Assembly: GCA_023512835.1 (NCBI GenBank)
Contig: JAKCVP010000384.1
Coordinates: 62,001-126,000 of the forward strand
DNA from: Taxillus chinensis
Lineage: Eukaryota; Streptophyta; Magnoliopsida; Santalales; Loranthaceae
Length of the DNA stretch: 64,000 bases
Reading direction: 5' to 3'
Shown here: positions 10,288 to 24,000 of the stretch, one piece after another
How the letters are laid out: every line of letters starts with the position of its first letter
How positions within the stretch are numbered: the first letter of the stretch is position 1
Notes under the pieces: model-generated
The model's database searches: none
What the model saw: the letters and a program-made list of their open reading frames with translations, nothing else
Told to the model about the DNA's origin: nothing
Position numbers and translations under genes: made by a program

Positions 10288-13200
10288 GGTGGTGGTGAAG
10301 AGGGCAAGAGCAGGAGTTGGTGGAGCAAAGGAGGGGAGGGGGCAGGCAAGAAGTTGGGATGAGACGTTTTGACGGGTGTGCGTTGGCAGGAAGAGCAGTT
10401 GGAAAAGTCAAGAACGAGATGGGGGGGTGGGAGGCGTATGTAAGTGATGAGCCGGAGGAAAGTACGAGGGGGAGATCAGCCAGGGCCAAGGGGTCCGAGA
10501 GGAATTGGAAGATGAAAGTGTTTTGGATGGATTCCGGGGGAAACGGCGCGGACGATGGCGGCAAAGTCTAAAGGCAACCCAGAGAGACGGTCGATCGCGG
10601 GTGCGTTAGATGAAGGAGCAGGTGCTACTTGTAGGTTCAGACGCACCAGAAGCTGCCTGCGCACATGTCGCGCCTCTCGAGATCGCTCGCTCGCTCTCTC
10701 TCTCGCCTGGCCAGGTCCTGATTCCAGCCAGGCGGTGCGATAGATCTGAGGATGCTCGACACTCCCGGTCGCAGTGCGGGCACGCGACCTGCACAAGATG
10801 CCGTGACACAAGCTGAGCGAGGGCAGCGCCACGCAAATTGGCTGCAATATCCTCAGCACATCACAACATCATTTCCAGCCAGGCTACGGTGCGTCCTGTG
10901 CAGGGAGACGCTACCGCTAACGCTTGATGTGTTTAGCCCCGAGCGTTGAAGATCAGATCCGCCGACAGACAGCTGGTTCGCACGCCCGCCGCTATGGACG
11001 CTAGCAGAGCGTGTTATTACCACTGTTTTCCGATCTGCATGTGCCCTCGGAAAGGGATGGGGGGTGCGCAATGGCCGGCCGCTCTGCTCATGATGATGAT
11101 GATGCTGGTGCCGCTGGCGCTGCCTCTGCTGCTCGCTGCTGCTGCTACTGCTCCTGCTGGCGCTGGCGCTGGCACTGGCGCTGCCGTCGGCCAGCGAGTG
11201 GGGACGCAGATGCAAAGACAAGTGCAGATGGTAGCTCTCTCTCTCGCTCTCTCAATCTGCGACCAGACGTGGGGCAGACGCGTCTGCCCCCAGCTGCGGC
11301 GAGTCGCTGCAGTACCGTTTGCATGATGATGTTGGTGCTGGATTACTTGCAGACGAGGCCGTTGCATCGTTCAAGAGCCTCTGCCCCATGCATACGGTGC
11401 GGGCAACCCAATCACAGCGTCATGTCCCAGATCGAGGCCTGCCCTGTCTGCGCCCTTTTCCATGCAGTCGGAGACTAGGGTCTGTCTGGCAGGCGTGACG
11501 GCGACTTTACGTCCATTGTTGACAAGCAGCAGCTTCATTACGGTCATCATTGTTGATTTCCAGCAGCTCGTCTGCACCATTGCCCGTCAACAGTCGCTCA
11601 AACGTCGTCTGCCCTGGCCAGCGGGAACAACACAACCTAAGGGATCACCCAACGTTAGTCCAGCCGGCTGGGAAAAGCATCAAGGGGGGGGGAACCGGCA
11701 TCGCTTCCATTAGCTCTGCTCGCAGAAATGCCCAATCTGCACAAGTCTCAGATGCTCGCTTCAGCCCACGCGCCATGCTTGAGCATGGCAGGCCGTTAGT
11801 CCGCCTGGCGGACCTCAGCGCTAAAGAAGTCGGACACCTTGCTCTGACCCTCTCGCGAAGCTGTCTCTGCCGCTGGCTGCTGGCCGCTGGCCGCTGGCCG
11901 CTGGCTGTTGGCCGTCAGTCCTCGAGGCCGGAGCTGCGCTGACGCCTCGGGGCCGTGGATGCGTCCCGCCTTGGTCAGTCAGCACAGCATGTGATGCTGA
12001 GCGGCTGCCAGCGGTGCACCGGGCTAGGCTGGACTGGACTCATACTGCTGTGCAATGACAAATCTGCACGGCGTCGACGGTGGCCGCAGAGACACACGGC
12101 ATTGCTTAGCGCAACGAGACGCACCCCGACGATCGCAGCGGTTGACGTGTCACGAGTGGCAGCAGCCAATGAAGTCGCCTGCCTCGCTTAACGCCCGCTA
12201 GCAGCAGCTGCTGCCAAAACGATGCGGCTGCTGACTTGACAGCAGGCCTTCGCACTGCGCGTACAACCATTGCCAACTGGAAACGCGCACCGTAGGTGGT
12301 CAGCAATGCTGGATGCCCCTGACCAGTGGCCATCGCCCAGCCGGCCATCGGCAGCAGCGGCGGCGGCGGCAACGGCAACGGTGACTCCAGGCCGCGGCGG
12401 CTGCTGCTCCTGCGTCTTCACTCTGTTTGCACTGTTTGCATGATTGCATTGCTGCAATCTCAGCAGCCATTGCCAGACGCTCCGAGCTGGCGTGCAGCGG
12501 CCTGCATCGTTGATGGTCTCAATTTCAAGACATAAACAACAACAGCTCGCGGAGGGTTTCGCCATTCGGCACTTGACCAGAAAATTTCCCTTGCTGATGA
12601 GGGCCTCGAATTATCCCCGGGCCACATGCGCCGCCGTACCCTCGTCCGCAGCATTGACTTGGTCGCTTGCTGTTCCATTCTCTGGCGGCACTGCTCGCGT
12701 TGCACGCAGCAGGCGACCACAGGGAGGCTGGCTGACTTCCACCCGTGGGTGAATCCGACAGCCTGGGTATTACGAGCACCGTACAAGCCATCCGCGCGCT
12801 ATATCAACTCTAATTCTGCTACATACAGTTTAGAAACGCTCGAGGTGTCCTGACGACCAGTCTGCCGCACGGCATCTCAACTTCTAACGGGCTGCAGATC
12901 ATGTACCCCCTTCGCTCGACGCCCGGTTCCTGGGCCCGCGCGCCCGACTGCACACGATACCGCACCTTCAGCTGTCAAGCAAGCCCACAGGCAGCTTCTG
13001 CTCTGACTTGCTCTTCCCGGCTGCCAGTTCATGCCCACGCCTCTCCTGGCTCTGTACCCACCAATCTCACACTCGACCCTCTTGCGCCCACGACTCGAGC
13101 ATGACAGGGTACGGATTTGAAATACCACTCAGCCTCTCCACAGTCCGCGCGCGTGCAGGACTGCTGCTGCTGCTGCTGCCGCCGCCATGCCTGACCGTCA

Positions 13201-15315
13201 CCGCCATGGGCGTCCTCATCTTCCCTGCTTCTCTCGCCCAGGCCCACTTTTGTGCTACCGGGGGCAGTCCCCTCGCCAGATCCATTCTCCACCTCCGCTG
13301 CCCCCCGCCTCACTTTTCCCCAATCATGTGGTTGTACAACTGCGATTCATCGGAATCTACTGACGCTTCGAGAAAGCGCAGCCCCTTTCCATTCCTTCAG
13401 GTGTCCGCAGTCCCTCCCGAAGCCGTTTTGTTGCATCTGCCGCCCAATAATAGCCTTGGAAACACTGCCCGTCAACCTGGTTCCTGGTCAAAGTGACCAC
13501 GCTGCTGGCACGCACAACGGACCTCTCCGTGAATAGCTTCAGGATCTCTGCCTCAGTAGCCGCATCCTTTCCCCTTTGCAAGGGGCTATCGTTAAACCCG
13601 GACGCTTCGCATTGCAGCTACGAAAGCGATGTTCCAGCGTTCTGTACGTGAAACCTCTGAAGCAATCCTTTGGTTGTGCGTCCCCGTTCGGCTTCCTCAG
13701 CGTATGGCGGTGAAGCTTCCTTACTGTCACAGAATGTCCAGATGTCCGGAAGACGAACGTTCGTGTGCTGTGTTGCCCTCGCGTACCTGCAGCCTCGTCT
13801 ACGAATCTCTGTGTGACCACACCGCAGCATTCCAATTCCCTCAGCAGGGATCTGTAGCGATGGAGTACCAGATCTGCCTGCATGTGATCCGGTGACTGCA
13901 CATGCGTCTAGCTAGGATCGTCTTCAGTCTCGTCAATCGAAATGTCTCGAATCTGCCAATGGCTGGTAGTCGTCGACTATCGACAATCCAACGGATCAGA
14001 CCCCATTCGTGCGTGGCTTGATGGCACCTTGAATCGAAAATACCTGATGCGCAGCGACGTTGCAACGCTGATCATTATGCAGAAAATCACAATTGCCATC
14101 ATGACCAATCTGCAGATTCGCATTGGGTTGTACGACGTACCCATGTAGGAGAGTGTTAATCTCGTCGCACAGCGCACCTGCATGTAAAGGACGCGCCAAG
14201 TTCCGCAGCATCGTCGTGGGCAGGTCACCCGGGTCTACACTGACATTTGTGTCTCACCGGATCACTATAGCATATCATTGACAGTCGTAATTGTGCATCT
14301 GTCCGACTGAATCCGCAGTTGCCAGGCATGAGCGACCTCTTGCAAGTGAGTCTAACGGCAATACTAGTGCAGAAGGTCGCCTCCATTTTTGGACTTCTCG
14401 ACCCAAGCATTTGCTCACGAGCATTCGTTCCCGACACAAGTTAGTTATGGCTCAAGACTCGCCACGTTGGCAGGAAACCTTAGCAAGTCCGGCGTCACAC
14501 CATGCACAGCTTCGCCAGATGGCTGCATGGGTGTGTTGGAGGGAGGTACGCTCAGACCCGTTTGCATATGCAATCGCTCTTCGATTCGACTTCGGCCTCT
14601 GTCAGTCCTGCATGCGTAGCACCCAATTTCGCCACCGTCACTGCATATCCGGCTCTGAGGGCAATGGAATGCGAGGGATTGCGCCTATCAGAGATGATGC
14701 TGTCAAAGAGACATGTCAGCCTCCACCAAGGCACGACCAGCAGTGCAACAGACAAGTATCGCGGCGTCGAGGGTACTGTGCCAGGCCCACGGCAATCATG
14801 CTGCCATGGTGCCTTGGTCCGACCGCCGTTGCGTTCACCTCTACGTACAAAGTGAATGGCAACTTCTCTGCGCGAGTCACCTCGGCGAACGTCCTCGCAT
14901 CAGAATGACGGCTTACATGCAGTATGTGCACAATCTTTAGCCAAGCATCTAGGCCGTAATGTCTTTCTGTCTCCTGAATGGCGCGTACAAGCAACCACAT
15001 TGCTCACTATGTCTCGCATTCTGGCTAATGCAGGTGCGCAACGGGCAGGGCGGATGACGTCGAGCTCCAAACAGGCTGAAGTCGAGGCGAAGAGGCTCTG
15101 TGCAACCAGTCACAGCGAGTTCAGGTGGTTGACAAGAGCGTTACCGTTACATTTTCTAGAAGAAATGCGCGTGCCGCTACTAGCCTGAACTGCTGCTGTC
15201 AGCCCACTGAGAATGGTGGGGCGCATTGCTCAACTGACTGGCAGCAGACAGAGCCCCTCCTTGCAACATAAGCCCTGAACTTCAAGGCCTCGAATGCTTC
15301 GTTCCACAGGCTACA
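10288..15315. other. 5-kb gene-free region upstream of the flbD-like gene
   Basis: No open frame here shows a known domain or a consistent exon chain; the longest are about 205 codons and overlap on both strands. It holds simple repeats (a CTGGCCG-type heptamer run, CTG/CAG runs near 13162-13180, an ATG/CAT triplet run near 11091-11105). It probably carries the promoter and a long leader of the flbD-like gene plus the GAL7 promoter at its right end. A non-coding transcript cannot be excluded. Confidence 0.45.
11872..11912. repeat. Heptanucleotide tandem repeat (GCTGGCC-type)
   Basis: The unit CTGGCCG or a one-base variant repeats about five times in tandem. It lies in non-coding sequence. 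Confidence 0.6.
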
Positions 15316-16705
<1,390 letters not shown>

Positions 16706-16888
16706 ATTATGGATTAAATTGGCATGGTAGTCTGATGCCAGCCCTACTGCCTACTCTAGTAATCAGCAAAGATCCTCCCACTTTCACTTTTGTAGATTGC
16801 CATATGTTTATGCACAATGGCCGTATGCTTTTGGGCATCGCTGTTGCCGCGGTCGAGATTCGACACTGATGATCTGTTGGCTCGGCGG

Positions 16889-17389
16889 CTACCGTACATA
16901 GTATCCATACTGGGTCAGCATCCAGATGATACTGCTCGTGCTGACAACTACGGGAGCTGCAAGGCCCTTGCCCCAGCCAGCTGTCTTGTACACCTGCCAC
17001 TCGAGGATGAAGTGCGCGAAGGCTATGCCATATGTGATGAGCGCAAGGAGGTACAACTTTTCATCGTTGATGTAAAGGGCGGCGAAGAGTCTGACTACAG
17101 ACGACAAAGCGGTCCAAGTGCCAAATGTGCGCCCAGACAAGGTCGTCACGAGCGCCGGTTGCGCCTTGTATATTTGTTTCGTGTACGCGAGGGTCGAGTA
17201 TGCTTGCGCGGAATTCAGTATGGACACGATGGAGACCTGGGTTGTGCTAGTCAGTATGTGGAAGAACTACGTGTAGGTAAACTTGTGGGAGGATGGGGGC
17301 ATGGATGGTTCTGCGGCGTATGATCTTTTGGAGCTTACAAAATAGAGCCATTTCGGAAGCAAGCCATCGGCTGTGGGGTACCACTGCAT
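16889..17389 (-). CDS. ERG28: Erg28-type ER membrane scaffold of sterol C-4 demethylation
   Basis: Two exons, 17339-17389 (17 codons) and 16889-17236, joined across a 102-bp intron, encode 132 residues. Erg28 tethers the C-4 demethylation enzymes (Erg25-Erg26-Erg27) in the ER membrane. Family landmarks visible are MQWYP at the start, SILNSAQAYSTL, the strongly conserved SGRTFGTWTALSSVVRL, TYGIAFAHFILEW and a final TQYGYY. About four hydrophobic segments fit a small multispanning protein. The first exon was located by joining the open frame to the upstream ATG in phase 0. It is convergent with GAL7 and divergent from the Yip1-domain gene. Confidence 0.93.
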
Positions 17390-17784
17390 TTTGGCGTGCA
17401 GATGGACAGTGTGCGGAGTATGTCAGCGAAAGTTGGCTGGCTTGTGAGTATTGAATATGACCTTCCAATGGTCTGTGAACCTACTCGGGGATGCGCAGAC
17501 GGTTGATTGTTTTGGCGTGCAGGGAGCTCGTACCTATGAGAAGCTTCCCATCGCAGATCCGTCATTGCCCGCAAGTCACAACACGCTGACTTACCCTGGT
17601 GTTCTGGTGCTCGACCGTGTCGACCTCAGCGCTTCAAACAGGTGGCTCCCTGAAGCTACATAGCTCAGGCGCGGGATCCATTAACAAACCGAATAGCCTC
17701 CACGCCTCATTTACGGGACATAAGCGCCATTAGACTGCCAAAGAGTCTGTCGCCAGCGCATGATAAACGGGATACCATCAAGCA
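17390..17784. promoter_or_regulatory. Shared divergent promoter region of ERG28 and the Yip1-domain gene
   Basis: A 395-bp gap between two start codons pointing apart. No recognisable regulatory motif stands out by eye. Confidence 0.4.
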
Positions 17785-18758
17785 ATGGCAACGGCGAACC
17801 CCTACGGCCACACTGGGCGGGACTCGCTAGACAACGACCTGATTGATCCCGATGATCGTAAGCTGTCCCAACACCTCAGCCCTTGGACCGCTCTCGCTAA
17901 CGGTTTACAGCGACGTTGAATGATCTTGATGATCCCATAGCGCAGCATAACAGCGACCGTGAGCCGCTCCGGGGCAACATCCAACCCGATGCCTCCTCTT
18001 CCTCCCGTAACCCTCTTCCCCAAGGCTATCTGAATGCATCGATCCCCGGAGAAGATCGGCGCGCGAACGTCAACACTCTCGATGAATCAGTCTGGGAAAC
18101 GCTGTCACGCGACTTGAAAGCGGTGTGGGAGAAGATGCGTCTTGTCCTATGGCCTAACCACCTCCTGGGCGGCTTTCTCGCTCGTGGTGGAAGTTTGAAC
18201 AATGCCGACGATGCTGAAGCGCAGACAGAGCAGCAACAAGGACTAATGGGGCACGTGCGCAATATTGGATCGAACATTGCTGGCGGTCGATGGCCTGACG
18301 CAGACGTGGTCCTGCAAAGTGGCATGAGCGAAGGGCTGAGAGATTGGGATCTTTGGGGTCCTCTCCTGTTCTGCATCCTTCTCAGTCTCTTCCTTTCGCT
18401 TCGCGCAGAGGCAAGCCACCGTAGCGAAGCATTCTCCGGGGTCTTCACCCTCATCTGGTTTGGCGAGGCAGTCGTCACGCTACAGATCAAGTTATTGGGC
18501 GGCAACATCTCGTTCTTTCAGAGTGTTTGCATAATCGGGTACACGCTATTCCCACTCTGCATTGCGGCAGTCATGAGCGCTTTTGGTACGCCCATTGTGG
18601 CACGGATACCGGTCTACATTGTGTTGGTGCTTTGGTCCCTGGCTGCAGGTGTCAGCATCTTGGGTGGCAGTGGCGTGTTGAAGAACAGAGTGGGCATCGC
18701 AGTCTATCCGCTGTTCATATTCTACGTAGCGCTAGGGTGCTTGTGTCTAGTCTCATGA
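17785..18758 (+). CDS. Yip1-domain Golgi membrane protein (YIPF6/Yip4-like)
   Basis: Exons 17785-17857 and 17911-18758 give 306 residues. The first half is polar and acidic with a Rab-GTPase-partner character. DWDLWGPLLFCILLSLFLSL then opens the Yip1 domain, which has five hydrophobic segments to the C terminus (about residues 170-305). The D-x-W-G-P motif and the internal SEAFSGVFTLIWFGEAVVTL and GYTLFPLC segments are typical of the YIPF6/Yip4 branch. Such proteins act in the early secretory pathway with Ypt GTPases. The first exon was chosen because it restores an ATG in good context and joins in phase (C+CG). The subfamily assignment is less certain than the domain. Confidence 0.88.
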
Positions 18759-19365
18759 GAGATGATTTGTAGTAACAGAGGAGGACATGTTTGCCAGCAG
18801 GTAGAAGCGCCGGCGTTCACGAATGATATGGGTATTATGTACAGCGAGATGAGTCCAATTCACGCGCGCTGCGGCCTGCGTCAATGCGCTGCACGGCACT
18901 GGTTGGTGGTTCTTTATGATTGCGCATCGAGTGAGACGCTGGACTGGAGGTAGGGCGGTGGGATTGTCAGGTACGACGTCAAATCGAAGCGCCGCAGCAG
19001 CCCTGCGAGCCACGCTTCCGCGGCTCAAGCTCGCTCAAACCCACCCACAGCCGCCCGCGCGTCGTCCTTTCCCCAGCTCCCACACAGATCGTGTCTGACC
19101 CTTCTCTCACTCTGTCCCGTAACATCAACTCGCAAACCGACACAGCACATCAGGCATTGCATTAGAGCTGATGTAGGATCTTCTGTCCCTTATTACTGTC
19201 CTGCCTCAGCACGCGCACGTGCAATTCTTTTGCTACACCACACCAGCCCCACCCGTCGACATCCGTTCTTTAACGTCCCTCTGTCATCACGATCAGTATT
19301 TTCTCGACGTTGCGCACGTCAGTTGCGACACAAACAACCGACGCTGAGCTCAATCAACACTAGCC
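18759..19365. promoter_or_regulatory. Intergenic region with the RanBP3-like gene's promoter
   Basis: A 607-bp gap. The part before the downstream ATG is rich in C/T tracts (19070-19330), as in fungal core promoters and leaders. No gene is visible. Confidence 0.4.
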
Positions 19366-20971
19366 ATGGGGTCTGCCCAAGGAGAAACTCGGGGATCCTC
19401 CCCACCACCCGCTACCGAGAAGTTACCGGCATCCGCTCAAGCTTCACCTACACAGTCCAGACCCGTCTCCCCGAGTAGCAGCGCGGAGAAGCCTGTGCGT
19501 CAACAGCTTAAGAAGACAACTATTGAAGAAAAGGGCGAACAGATTGCACCTCAGACTACATCGGAGGACCCCAAAGAAACTGCCACCCGACGTGCAGCTC
19601 CCAAGCGCGATCACGGAACCCTTGCGACAGATGCACCCGAGGAAGAGAACGGCAATGCGCGCAAGCGTGAGAAGCCCGAAGAGATTGACGCCGGCAAAGG
19701 CAGCGCACAGGAGAACATGTTAGCCAGACCTAAGCTTCACTCTCCACTTTGCCCGACTAACACGAACTACAGCCACAAGCGACCCCGCGACGATGACGAC
19801 GATGGCAATTCCAGTCCATCGGACGGAACGCAGAACAGCCCCAAGCGACGCTCTCTAGAGGTCCAGAGGGAAGCAGCACCAGACCCAGAGACCACGGCCA
19901 CCAAGAGCTCCAGCGGCTTTGGCAATAACTCAGCCCAATCACCGTTCGCTAGTCTTCCCAAGAGCAAGTCACCGGAACCAAGCAGTCAAACATCAGCCTC
20001 GGCGTTTGCAGCCTCGGGTTTCGCATCATTCGCCTCCTCATCCGCGTCGCCCTTCGCTTCGAGCGCTCAGAAGCCGCAGAATCCAGCGGACAAACTCAAT
20101 GGAACCACTACCGCAAAACCAAGCTTTGCATCAATGAGCGGAAACGCTGCCTCCCCATTTGCGACTAAGACTGCTTCAGGCTCAGTGTTTGGGGCGCCCT
20201 TAAAAGGATTTGGGGGTAGTACCTCAGGGTCTGGCAAGTTGGGCAGCGTCTTCTCTTCCTCCAGTGGGAGCGCGTTCGGTGCGCCTCTTGCCAGTGCCAA
20301 ATCCAGCTTTGCTTCAGCTTCGACCGACTCGAAGTCGGAGACTAAGACCATTCAAGCAGCTGTGAAGCCTTTCGGTGCCCCTGCAGAGCACGACAAAGAT
20401 GCCGAGGAAGACGATGAAGCCGGCGACGAAACAGGCGACAACGAAGCTGACACGGAAGCGGAAGCGGAGGCAGTCGTGGGCGAGAGGAACGACCAGAAAG
20501 ATGAACGCTTCTATGAACAAGAAGGTAAGTTGCCGAGCCAGGCACTACTCTGGACTTTGAAATTGACACAGGAATACCCTAGTTCACACGGGCGAGGAAG
20601 ACGAAGACACGAGACTCTCCGCATTTGTTAGGCTCTACATTCTCGAGTCTGGCGCCTGGAAAGAGCGTGGTGTTGGCAATTTCAAACTCAACACCCGAAA
20701 GGACGATGCGTCCAAGGCACGTGTCGTCATGAGAGCTAGGGGCTCTCAGAAACTCGTCCTCAACTCACCGCTGATTCCGGACTGCGCTCCAGTACTGCAA
20801 GAGGCCATGCCCAACCGAATGCTCCTCACAGCTATTGACGTGACTGACGCAAACAAGCCGAAAACCTTCCTCCTCAGGGTGAAGACACCGAAGGAATGTG
20901 ATGAGATCTACAACAGCATTGTCGCTGCTATGAAGGTCAATGTGAGCGTCCCTAAAGATTGTGAGAGTTAG
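19366..20971 (+). CDS. RanBP3/Yrb2-like nuclear protein with Ran-binding domain
   Basis: Exons 19366-20524 and 20583-20971 encode 515 residues. The first 390 are low-complexity, with an SHKRPRDDDDDG patch that looks like a nuclear signal and many SPFAS/SGFASF repeats resembling FG-nucleoporin sequence. The last 130 residues form a Ran-binding domain: FYEQEVHTGEEDEDTRLSAFVRLYILESGAWKERGVGNFKL, read in separate pieces across the splice, then VMRARGSQKLVLNSPL. RanBP3/Yrb2 proteins help Crm1-dependent export. Two features are uncertain. A 54-bp segment, 19719-19772, keeps the frame but has a CTAAC branch and CAG acceptor with a weak GTTAGC donor. A further possible intron, 20942-20999, would move the stop to 21002 and remove the last nine residues. 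Confidence 0.88.
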
Positions 20972-21002
20972 CACACAGAAACTGACAAAGTACCCTCAGT
21001 GA

Positions 21003-24000
21003 TTGACGCAAATGCTCGAGCAGCGCAGCCAATGTGGTACCTTTTCATTGAGCGGAAGGCAGCGGATGTGGCTTGGTCACTGGCCACCGAACGCGGGCTT
21101 TTGAATATGGCGAGATCTTGGATTGGAGCTTAGGAAGCGATGCCTACTGGATTTACTTGGACAGTTGACCGAGCGGTCAATGGCCAAGAGGTCACTGCGA
21201 AGTTGACTGGAAAGACAAATGAATTGGCCACTGTATAACGACTTAGCCGGACGGAACGATGTTTACGGCCATGAAACGCACGTCCACTAGGTCGATACCT
21301 ATCTTTCAACCCATTCCTCAACCTTTGGCATGAAGCGCTCAAGACAAAGACGGGAGGAGAGAAATGAGGGCAAAGCCAGAGCAGAAAACTGGGAAGCTTT
21401 GAGTGGAGCACGTGCGCAAGATTGCGTGTGACGATTTGCGCGAGGACAACAGGTGCATAACCTCGAGCAGTGGGCAGTGATCATGATCAGAATAAATCAA
21501 GGGAAAAAGAAGCGGGTTAAGCCTTTGGGACAAGATTAGCTTGAGCCCTATGGGCTACGAGATACCATACCTACGTAGGTAGCTAGAATCCAGCTTCCTG
21601 TAGGCTGCAATTCAGACTTGACAATTACTGACGGCTGGGAACGTGAGTGGGCGAGTAGATTGGAATTTGCATTTGCAAGTGGTGGTGGTGACTGGTAAAG
21701 CACCTATCTTATCTAACGTTATGCGGTCGCTGTGCGGTGCTATATCACCCATTTCCGTACCAACTATTGGCTGGGTATTCACTGTGCACTGTCGAACTTT
21801 CGATTGGTGATGTGACCGAAGCTTATTTTGCAAAAGCGCGAATGTCGTCATGCCATGTCTTGTCTTCCAAGTCTTGCCTTGTCCAATGATCCCACCGAGT
21901 CGCATATCGTAGTATGACATTTAGGAATCCTCCCCGTGTATAAACTCAGATAACGATGATTTGAAATTCGCATTCCGACTTGACATTTTGATTCCAAAAA
22001 AAAAATCTAGTCCTAAATTTTCAGGGGATTTTTTTTTTGGGGAATCAAAGATTGAGATTTACCAAGGTACTTCCTGCGTAGGTAAGTTGGGTGAGGCTGA
22101 TGTGTGATTTGAAAACCGTCCCTTCCCCCCCTTATTTAGATTTGCACTCAATTGGAAGAGAGATGGGTACCTGCGCTCGAGGTCGAGGTCGAGGTCGAGA
22201 TTGGATTACATGTGTCTTGCATACAGAATGCACTTGTAGAAACTACAGTCTACAGTCTACATTTATTGCTGCGGAGTCGATATTTCCAAGCGAGTCAGGC
22301 TGTGTTGGTGTCGCAATTTTTCTTCTTGTGTGAATATGCACGTACGATTTCGTGTATGAGGAGGCCTGCATTGTTATCATGTCCGAGCTACAGCTTTATT
22401 CTTCTGTTTTGCTCTCCAATTGCATGATTGAGTGTACAATTGAGTTGACGTTGATCAAGACTCATGTTCGCCATGGACAAAAGTGCGATGAATGGCTAAA
22501 CTAGTGTATTTAACCTTTGCAAAGTGAGGCTTATTCTGATGTGTTTTTGGGGGGAGACGTAGAGTTTTGATGCTTTTGGATTGCATGTTGCGTGTTGTTT
22601 GATTACCTGGATAGGCACGAGGGCTTATACACGGCTCACGAAGAGAGACATGGTCAGAAATGCAAAGATTGTAGGGGGTGAGCGCCTTCTTTTGACTTAG
22701 TCAGAACTCCCAGGCTGAGAAGCCAGCATGTGACTGTAACTGAATGCAGGCAATTGCAGGCGACGGACCCAGGTACTCGAGTAGTTGAATATACTACATT
22801 GGATTGAACCGGTCCTTTGCCATTCACTCACGTTCCTTGGCAGGTTTGTGGTCACCGACCATTATATGTCAACCAATATGGCTCACGTCGAGATTGCAAC
22901 GTCTTGAAGATTACTCCCATGCCGATTCCAGGTAGGCAACGCGAAACCAATCTACCAAAATTCTCAACTTTCTTTTCTGGAAAGGCCCGTGAACCAGGTC
23001 ATTGGACTACCCCAGTCTTGATGCTTTATGACAACACCCAAATACGTCTAATAGTGAGGAGACTCTCCTAATCGGCTCTTGAAAATAGGCATCAAGGTCA
23101 CTGTTGCAGTGCCCACGTCTACAGACGGCGGCCGGGACAATCACTACAGCCACAACAGCCTTGCAGTTGCCCGACACCTTACCACTTATGGTCTAGGGTG
23201 TCGATCCGGAAGAGGTAACAACCAGCTTCAGGCATGGCGTCTGAACCTCGCACGCCTCCTTCGGCAAGTCGGAGCGAGGAAACATGAATCGGCTGTACAA
23301 GCGAATGAATCAGTCAGTCACGGCCGAGGCGACCATTGGTCCATGAGCCTCCCTGGTAGGGTTATCACTCACACCAGTAATTAAGACGCGAGTCGCGGCC
23401 GCCACTTCACGTCACTTCGTCTTCTCAGAATTGTAATCAGAGGTGTCGTCGACTCTGATAATGCACGGGGCTGTACTAGATCTGCGTACGCGTGGAGATC
23501 GACGCCTTCCTGGCGTCCGTTGGCAACACGTAGCTGGAACGCGCAATGCCATGCCATGTCAGTGGGAGCCGGCAGATGATACTAGGGCCATAATTGCAGG
23601 ATTTGCCGCAATCAAATGGGGGATTTGCGTGCTGCCGCTGATTTCTCAAGTGGGTGGGGTCCGTGACATGCGCCATTGACGTGACGGCTTGGGCTCGCAG
23701 AAACTCTGTTCGCGGTTGTGTCGCTGCGGGGAGGCAGGTGGTGTGATCGACGGCCATTCAGCCTTGTAGGATTGTACTTTGTACCTCTGCTCTTGCTGCA
23801 TGAGTAGTCGCAAGACACCTCGAAGGCGGCAAGCTGCGCTCGATTCAGCATTGCGGTGCAATCACTGCACACAGGGTCGTCGGCAAGACGGCGCGCGTTG
23901 GGGTTTGCCGGCATGCACGCCATTACGCCCATGTAGGCGCACCATCGAAGCTAAGCGCAGTAGCTTAATCTCGGCGGGCATCGCGGATCCATGGTACCTT

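Noticed and set aside
10853..11478. Open frames on both strands rich in His, Asp or Met runs
   Set aside because: They arise from CAT/ATG and GCT triplet runs; no domain, and the two strands are equally open.
22801..22815. GGATTGAACC as a minus-strand tRNA B box
   Set aside because: One base short of the B-box pattern and no cloverleaf can be drawn around it.
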